From NCBI GenBank assembly GCA_003709165.1, contig RDRZ01000002.1, forward strand, positions 94,076 through 158,075: a stretch of DNA of 64,000 nt. The letters run 5' to 3'. This document shows positions 59,671 through 64,000 of this stretch, in pieces (within the stretch, counting starts at the first letter, position 1; each line of letters opens with the position of its first letter). The DNA is from Flavobacteriaceae bacterium PRS1 (lineage in GTDB: Bacteria; Bacteroidota; Bacteroidia; Flavobacteriales; Flavobacteriaceae). A program made the position numbers and the translations under genes. Below the pieces are notes generated by a model. That model did not search any database. It was not told where the DNA came from and saw only the letters and a program-made list of their open reading frames with translations.

Positions 59671-60559
59671 GCGAACACTCGCCCTCTTAGCCGCTTTAGT
59701 TGCTACAACAATATATGGATTAAACCATACTATTGCCAAAGGATTAATGCCAGTTTATATCAAACCTTTTGGCTTTATTTTTGCGCGTGTTTTAGGCGCT
59801 GCAATACTGTTTTGGATTATTGGTATTTGGGGACCAAAAGAGCGCATAGAAACTAAAGACTGGAAACGTATTATTTTATGTGCCGTTTTCGGAATGGTTA
59901 TAAATATGCTTATGTTTTTTAAAGGTTTAAGCCTATCTACACCAATAAATGCTTCAATAATAGTTACCGTTTCACCTATATTCGTGTTCTTGATGTCAGC
60001 TTTCTTTATTAAAGAAAAAATTACTTTAATTAAATACTTTGGAATAAGTTTAGGCTTTTCCGGCGCATTAGCACTCATCCTCTTTGGTAACGAAATGCGA
60101 CAGGATGCTCCAAATATTACTTTAGGAAACATCTTGTTTGTGGTAAATTCAATTTCGTATGGCATATACCTCATTATTGTTAAGCCATTGGCATTAAAAT
60201 ACCATCCCTATACCATAATGAAATGGATTTTTTTAATAGCAGTTATCATTAATCTGCCAATTACAATTACGGAATTTATTGAAGTAGAGTGGGCTTCGCT
60301 TCCTTTTGAAGCTGTTTGGAAGCTTTCGTTTGTTGTTATTGGTACTACCTTTTTAACTTACTTATTAAATGTATTTGCTTTAAAAGAATTAAAAGCGTCA
60401 ACGGTAGGTGTGTTTATGTATTTACAGCCACCTATCGCTATTTTTTTTGCAATAATTGTAGGAAGTGACTCGTTGACTTTTGTTAAATCTATAGCAATAC
60501 TGCTCATATTTACTGGTGTATATTTGGTTTCGAAAAACCCCAAGTTACACTTTAGATAG
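59663..60559 (+). CDS. EamA-family transporter (DMT superfamily)
   Basis: 298 residues with about ten hydrophobic segments in two EamA halves. The first half opens LAALVATTIYGLNHTIAKGL and has FKGLSLSTPINASIIVTVSPIFVF; the second has LGNILFVVNSISYGIYLIIVKPL and VGVFMYLQPPIAIFFAIIVG. The family exports or imports amino acids, nucleotides and other metabolites; the substrate is unknown. It overlaps the ArsC-like gene by 8 bp. Intact. Confidence 0.92.
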   Translation: MNKRTLALLAALVATTIYGLNHTIAKGLMPVYIKPFGFIFARVLGAAILFWIIGIWGPKERIETKDWKRIILCAVFGMVINMLMFFKGLSLSTPINASIIVTVSPIFVFLMSAFFIKEKITLIKYFGISLGFSGALALILFGNEMRQDAPNITLGNILFVVNSISYGIYLIIVKPLALKYHPYTIMKWIFLIAVIINLPITITEFIEVEWASLPFEAVWKLSFVVIGTTFLTYLLNVFALKELKASTVGVFMYLQPPIAIFFAIIVGSDSLTFVKSIAILLIFTGVYLVSKNPKLHFR

Positions 60560-60609
60560 GTATAAGTTTTGTTTCGTCTATTATCTATTCAAAAAATTAA
60601 GTGTTTTAC

Positions 60610-60617
60610 TATCTTTG
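60610..60617 (+). promoter_or_regulatory. Promoter -7 box for yicC-gmk-nadD
   Basis: TATCTTTG, 21 bp before the yicC ATG, identical to the atpD and cupin-gene boxes. No TTG at 19 bp was seen. Confidence 0.5.
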
Positions 60618-60638
60618 TACATCTTTTAAATTATCGGA

Positions 60639-61496
60639 ATGATACTATCAATGACAGGTTACGGAAAATCTGTATTACAGCTTCCTAACAAAAAAATTTC
60701 TATTGAAATAAAATCTTTAAACAGCAAAAACCTCGATTCGTACGTTCGTACACCTTCCATTTACAGAGAAAAAGAGTTAGACATTCGTAAACTTCTTGCT
60801 TCTAAATTAGAACGTGGGAAAATAGACTTTTCACTGTTTTTAGAGATTACCGGTGAAGAAACTTCAACACAACTGAATAAGCCTGTTGTAAAAAAATATA
60901 TGAAACAGCTTAATGATATTGTTAGCGGAAATGAAATCGAGCTTTTAAAAATGGCTGTGAGAATGCCTGAAGCTTTAAATACCGAACGTGATGAAATAGA
61001 TGAAGATGAGTGGAACACTATAGAGAATGAAATTATTACAACATTAGAAAAAATAAAACAATACAGAAAAGATGAAGGCTTGGCTTTAGAAAAAGAATTT
61101 AGATACAGAATAGATAATATAGATGGTCTATTGAAGCAAGTTATTGCTATTGATCCTGAACGAATTATAGCTGTAAGAGAGCGTTTGCTAAAAGGTATTT
61201 CAGACTTAAAAGAAAAGGTGGATGAAAATCGTTTTGAGCAAGAACTCGTATATTATATTGAAAAGTTTGATATTACTGAAGAAAAAGTAAGGCTTCATAA
61301 TCATTTAGACTATTTTACTAAATCTATAGATTCTCAAGATTCTAATGGTAAAAAATTAGGTTTTATTTCTCAAGAAATTGGAAGAGAGATTAATACAATA
61401 GGCTCGAAAGCAAATCATGCACCAATGCAAAAATTAGTGGTACAAATGAAAGATGAGCTTGAAAAAGTCAAAGAACAACTTTTAAATGTGCTTTAA
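60639..61496 (+). CDS. yicC: YicC/YloC family endoribonuclease
   Basis: 285 residues, starting MILSMTGYGKSVLQLPNKKI, the canonical YicC opening with MTGYG. The N-terminal domain continues with EIKSLNSKNLDSYVRTPSIYREKE; the C-terminal DUF1732-like part has HLDYFTKSIDSQDSNGKKLGFISQEIGREINTIGSKANHAPM, whose conserved LGFxxQExxREINTxGSKA is the family signature (positions about 61358-61430). YicC is reported to cut small RNAs in E. coli; the role here is unknown. Gmk follows 134 bp downstream. Intact. Confidence 0.93.
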   Translation: MILSMTGYGKSVLQLPNKKISIEIKSLNSKNLDSYVRTPSIYREKELDIRKLLASKLERGKIDFSLFLEITGEETSTQLNKPVVKKYMKQLNDIVSGNEIELLKMAVRMPEALNTERDEIDEDEWNTIENEIITTLEKIKQYRKDEGLALEKEFRYRIDNIDGLLKQVIAIDPERIIAVRERLLKGISDLKEKVDENRFEQELVYYIEKFDITEEKVRLHNHLDYFTKSIDSQDSNGKKLGFISQEIGREINTIGSKANHAPMQKLVVQMKDELEKVKEQLLNVL

Positions 61497-61574
61497 GCAT
61501 AAAAAAGAGAATAGACTAAAGAACAAAGATAGCACCTTTAAATTTCTTCCAACGGTTTCGCACACTGAATCAAA

Positions 61575-61591
61575 TGTTGGAATTTGGAAAT
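61575..61591 (+). repeat. Interspersed repeat, second copy (TTGGAATTTGGAA core)
   Basis: TTGGAATTTGGAAATTT matches the repeat at 6938-6985 over the TTGGAATTTGGAA core. It lies in the 134-bp yicC-gmk gap, 40 bp before the GTG start of gmk. In both copies the repeat sits between genes that are probably co-transcribed. Confidence 0.4.
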
Positions 61592-61630
61592 TTTTAATAT
61601 TGGTGTTTAACATATAATATTCGTGTATTC

Positions 61631-62224
61631 GTGACAAACAACAACAAAAATCAAGGCAAACTTATTGTGTTTTCGGCACCTTCTGGTTCTGGCAAAACAA
61701 CCATTGTAAGACATTTATTAAAGCAACAGGATTTACATTTAGAATTCTCTATTTCGGTAACGTCCCGAGAAAAAAGAGGCGATGAAATTGATGGAAAAGA
61801 TTACTACTATCTTTCGCTTAAAGAATTTAAAAACAATATTAAAAGTGATGCTTTTTTAGAATGGGAAGAGGTATATCGCGATAATTTTTATGGGACATTA
61901 AACTCCGAAGTTGAGCGTATTTGGGCTATGGGAAAGCATGTTATTTTCGATATTGATGTTTCCGGTGGATTGCGAATTAAACGAAAATTTCCTGAGCAAA
62001 CATTAGCAATCTTTGTAAAGCCGCCAAGTATTGACGAACTCAAAATAAGATTAAAGAAACGTAAAACCGAAAGTGAAGACAAAATTAATATGCGAGTTGC
62101 AAAAGCTTCAGCCGAATTGGCCACAGCACCTCTTTTTGATTGTGTTATTGTAAATAGCGATTTAGATGATGCCTTAAATGAAGCCTACCATAAAGTTGAT
62201 GATTTTTTAAACGAGCAATCATGA
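61631..62224 (+). CDS. gmk: Guanylate kinase
   Basis: Phosphorylates GMP to GDP with ATP in the cytoplasm. 197 residues, starting at GTG 61631 (TNNNKNQGKLIVFSAPSG). The P-loop is SAPSGSGKTTIVRHLL near residue 15, then ISVTSREKRGDEIDGKDYYYL (GMP-binding), EWEEVYRDNFYGTL and VIFDIDVSGGLRIK. The stop overlaps the nadD start by 4 bp (ATGA), so translation is coupled. Intact. Confidence 0.97.
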   Translation: MTNNNKNQGKLIVFSAPSGSGKTTIVRHLLKQQDLHLEFSISVTSREKRGDEIDGKDYYYLSLKEFKNNIKSDAFLEWEEVYRDNFYGTLNSEVERIWAMGKHVIFDIDVSGGLRIKRKFPEQTLAIFVKPPSIDELKIRLKKRKTESEDKINMRVAKASAELATAPLFDCVIVNSDLDDALNEAYHKVDDFLNEQS

Positions 62225-62799
62225 AAATCGGTCTTTACTTTGGCACCTTTAATCCTATTCATGTTGGGCATTTAATTATTGCCAACCATTTGGCAGAACA
62301 TAGCGATTTAAACCAAGTTTGGTTTGTGGTTACACCTCACAGCCCTTTTAAAAAGAAAAATACATTACTGCAAGATAATCATCGTTATCAAATGGCGGAC
62401 AGAGCTACCGAATATTACCCAAAACTACGTGCAAGTGATATAGAGTTTAAATTACAGCAACCCAATTACACCATAAATACATTAACCTATTTGGAAGAGA
62501 AATATCCGGATTTTGAGTTTTGTTTAATTATGGGGAAAGACAATTTAAACAGTTTTCATAAATGGAAAAACTACGAGCTTATTTTAGAGCGTTACGAGAT
62601 TTATGTGTATCCAAGAATTTCAAAAGGAAATACGGTTACTAAATTTGAAGAACATAAAAAGATGCATTTTATTAATGCCCCAATTATGGAATTGTCTTCA
62701 ACATTTATTCGTAAAGCAATTAAAGAAGGGAAAGATGTACGCCCATTGTTACCGGAAAATGTATGGCAATACTTGGATGAAATGAATTTTTATAAATAA
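62221..62799 (+). CDS. nadD: Nicotinate-nucleotide adenylyltransferase
   Basis: Makes nicotinic acid adenine dinucleotide from NaMN and ATP, an essential NAD step. 192 residues: KIGLYFGTFNPIHVGHLIIA contains GTFNPIHxGH, the HxGH nucleotidyl-transfer motif; then FVVTPHSPFK, MGKDNLNSFHKWKNYE, and ELSSTFIRKAIKEGKDVRPL with the ISST/SSTxIR-type ATP site. It overlaps gmk by 4 bp. Downstream is the broken HNH gene, 105 bp away. Intact. Confidence 0.96.
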   Translation: MKIGLYFGTFNPIHVGHLIIANHLAEHSDLNQVWFVVTPHSPFKKKNTLLQDNHRYQMADRATEYYPKLRASDIEFKLQQPNYTINTLTYLEEKYPDFEFCLIMGKDNLNSFHKWKNYELILERYEIYVYPRISKGNTVTKFEEHKKMHFINAPIMELSSTFIRKAIKEGKDVRPLLPENVWQYLDEMNFYK

Positions 62800-62822
62800 T
62801 GAGATACTGACTTTATTGTAAA

Positions 62823-62841
62823 AAAACGCTAACTTCGTTTT
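62823..62841 (+). terminator. Weak terminator candidate after nadD
   Basis: AAAACG pairs with CGTTTT around CTAACTT, starting 23 bp after the nadD stop. Six base pairs only, so the call is tentative. Confidence 0.35.
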
Positions 62842-62904
62842 AACTACTGATATAATCAATTAAACTGACCCTATCTAAACATTACCAACAATTAAAATTA
62901 AATT

Positions 62905-63707
62905 ATGAATACATTTCTTTTCTCATGGAATCCTACAAAATGGAATTGGAAAACTTTAGAAGAAGATATAAATACATTAAAAAACACTGGTTATTTTACT
63001 GAAAGGTGGAGTGTTGCTAGTCATAGGAAAATCAAAATTGGTGATAGAGGTTTTTTAATAAAATTAGGTGAATTTCCAAAAGGTATTATTGCTTCAGGTT
63101 ATGTTTCTTCAATTCCTTTTCAAGCACCTCATTGGGACAATTCTGGACGTACAATTTATTACGTTAACATAGATATTGAAATACTATTAAACCCAAATAA
63201 AGAACCAATTTTAGACTTAAGTACTTTAGAAAATGATATTATTTTATCAAAAAATAATTGGATACCACAATCATCAGGCATTGAAATTTATGATGATTTT
63301 AAAGATCGTTTAGAAACGATCTGGTTTGATTTTTTAACTCAGCAAAATAATAATGTAAATCCTTTTACAAATAATTCTTCATCTGCTACAAACTCATATT
63401 CGGAAGGCACTTCAAATCAAGTTCAAGTAACCAAATATGAAATAAATCCATATGCTAGAAAAAATGTCTCGAACATTATGGCTACACTTGTCAAGTCTGT
63501 GATTTCAATTTTGAAGATACCTATGGTTCAATTGGCAAGGATTATATTCATGTACATCACCTTAAACAAGTATCAACCGTTGGACAAAATCACTTAACTA
63601 ATCCAATAAATGACTTAATTCCAGTTTGTCCCAATTGCCATGCTATGATTCATAAACGCAAAACGCCTTACACCATTGAGGAAATGAAAAAAATTTTAAA
63701 ACTGTAG
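62905..63707 (+). pseudogene. EVE-like/HNH endonuclease with homopolymer frameshift
   Basis: The first about 185 codons (MNTFLFSWNPTKWNWKTLEE, then FPKGIIASGYVSS) resemble the EVE/PUA-like domains of McrBC-type and other modified-base readers. In the A-run near 63460, one base is missing; rejoining gives a HNH nuclease tail: CLEHYGYTCQVCDFNFEDT, then DYIHVHHLKQVS (His-Asn-His core), then LIPVCPNCHAMIHKRKTPY, with the zinc Cys pairs CxxC and CxxC. Architecture of modified-DNA reader plus nuclease suggests type IV restriction-like defence. The gap from nadD is 105 bp. It may be switchable because of the homopolymer, or dead. Confidence 0.82.
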
Positions 63708-63769
63708 GTAACACTAGCCAAACTAAATTGCATAACTTAGTTTAGCCACACCCTTAAACAAAACAAACA

Positions 63770-63795
63770 AAAAAGCCCACAATTGCAGGCTTTTT
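63770..63795. terminator. Bidirectional terminator between HNH gene and the last gene
   Basis: AAAAAGCC pairs with GGCTTTTT around a ten-base loop (CACAATTGCA), flanked by A-runs and T-runs on both sides, so it can serve both converging genes. A second weaker dyad, AAACTAA/TTAGTTT, lies at 63720-63743. Confidence 0.7.
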
Positions 63796-63822
63796 AAAAA
63801 ACTAAAATCACTAACCAAAATT

Positions 63823-64000
63823 TTAGTTTCGAGTATTTTCTCTTGGGTTATCTGTTTTCTCACTCTTTTGTTTTCGTTTTTTATTACCAGATGGTTTTGT
63901 AGTATCCGTTTTTCCGTTAGCGTTTCTTAAAAACTGAATATAGCCTTGACCTTCAAATTCGTAATAGGTTCCAGATGAAGGATGAAACAATTCAATTAAG
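63823..64000 (-). CDS. Unidentified protein, C-terminal end only
   Basis: A minus-strand frame enters from the right edge and stops with TAA at 63823-63825, leaving 58 residues. It reads ELFHPSSGTYYEFEGQGYIQF, then a highly charged tail, DTTKPSGNKKRKQKSEKTDN, typical of an unstructured C-terminus. I do not recognise the family. It is convergent with the HNH gene across a terminator. Support as a real gene comes from the open frame, the terminator and lack of alternatives. Confidence 0.6.
   Translation of the reverse strand, partial: LIELFHPSSGTYYEFEGQGYIQFLRNANGKTDTTKPSGNKKRKQKSEKTDNPRENTRN

Noticed and set aside
59755..60174. 139-codon minus-strand frame inside the EamA gene
   Set aside because: It lies fully opposite a well-supported EamA gene and resembles no family; a shadow frame.

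Overview
The window comes from the chromosome of an AT-rich Bacteroidota species, most likely a marine Flavobacteriaceae. The evidence is SusC/SusD and TonB-receptor genes, type IX secretion (T9SS) proteins, a C-terminal DUF4270 protein next to glmS, a PorZ-like gene next to recO, an atpD-atpC pair standing apart from the other ATP synthase genes, few Shine-Dalgarno sequences, and many promoters with the Bacteroidota -7 box TAnnTTTG. I found no tRNA, rRNA, CRISPR array or insertion sequence.

Layout. 0-7.3 kb: DUF4270 C-terminus, glmS, a TonB receptor, atpD and atpC. 7.3-13.1 kb (minus strand): a compact run read as histidine kinase, LytTR regulator, sodium:solute symporter, glpK, glpF. 13.5-34.6 kb: a carbohydrate locus with susC-susD, an FG-GAP/ASPIC lipoprotein, an azurin-like gene, a minus-strand operon (GMC oxidoreductase, its Tat-type small subunit, DUF1080, Gfo/Idh), a divergent AraC regulator, and a plus-strand operon (TIM-barrel isomerase, NupG-type transporter, Gfo/Idh, second TIM-barrel isomerase, DUF1080, lactonase). 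34.8-38.6 kb: NagB/PIG-L fusion and GH20 hexosaminidase. 38.8-45.1 kb: GNAT, umuDC, M61 peptidase, DUF2975/XRE pair, cupin-like gene, recX. 45.3-53 kb: T9SS cargo gene, TonB receptor, recO, PorZ-like gene. 53-64 kb: gdhA, an outer-membrane protein, metB, antiporter, DinB, ArsC-like, EamA, yicC, gmk, nadD and an EVE-like/HNH nuclease.

The carbohydrate locus has the gene content of glycoside 3-oxidation: a periplasmic GMC dehydrogenase makes 3-keto-glycosides and DUF1080 (3-keto-disaccharide hydrolase family), Gfo/Idh and TIM-barrel enzymes process them. A 9-bp dyad, TTCACTGAA, inside a conserved block of about 26 bp lies upstream of susC, upstream of the isomerase operon, and between the GMC operon and araC. 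I read it as the operator or activator site that ties the three operons into one regulon.

The locus is eroding. Seven of its genes carry frameshifts, nonsense codons, a lost start codon or an internal deletion, and the azurin has also lost a copper ligand. Five further non-essential genes elsewhere are broken (umuD, the cupin-like gene, the T9SS cargo, the outer-membrane protein, the HNH nuclease). Every housekeeping gene is intact, which favours real decay over random sequencing error, although read-level checking is needed.
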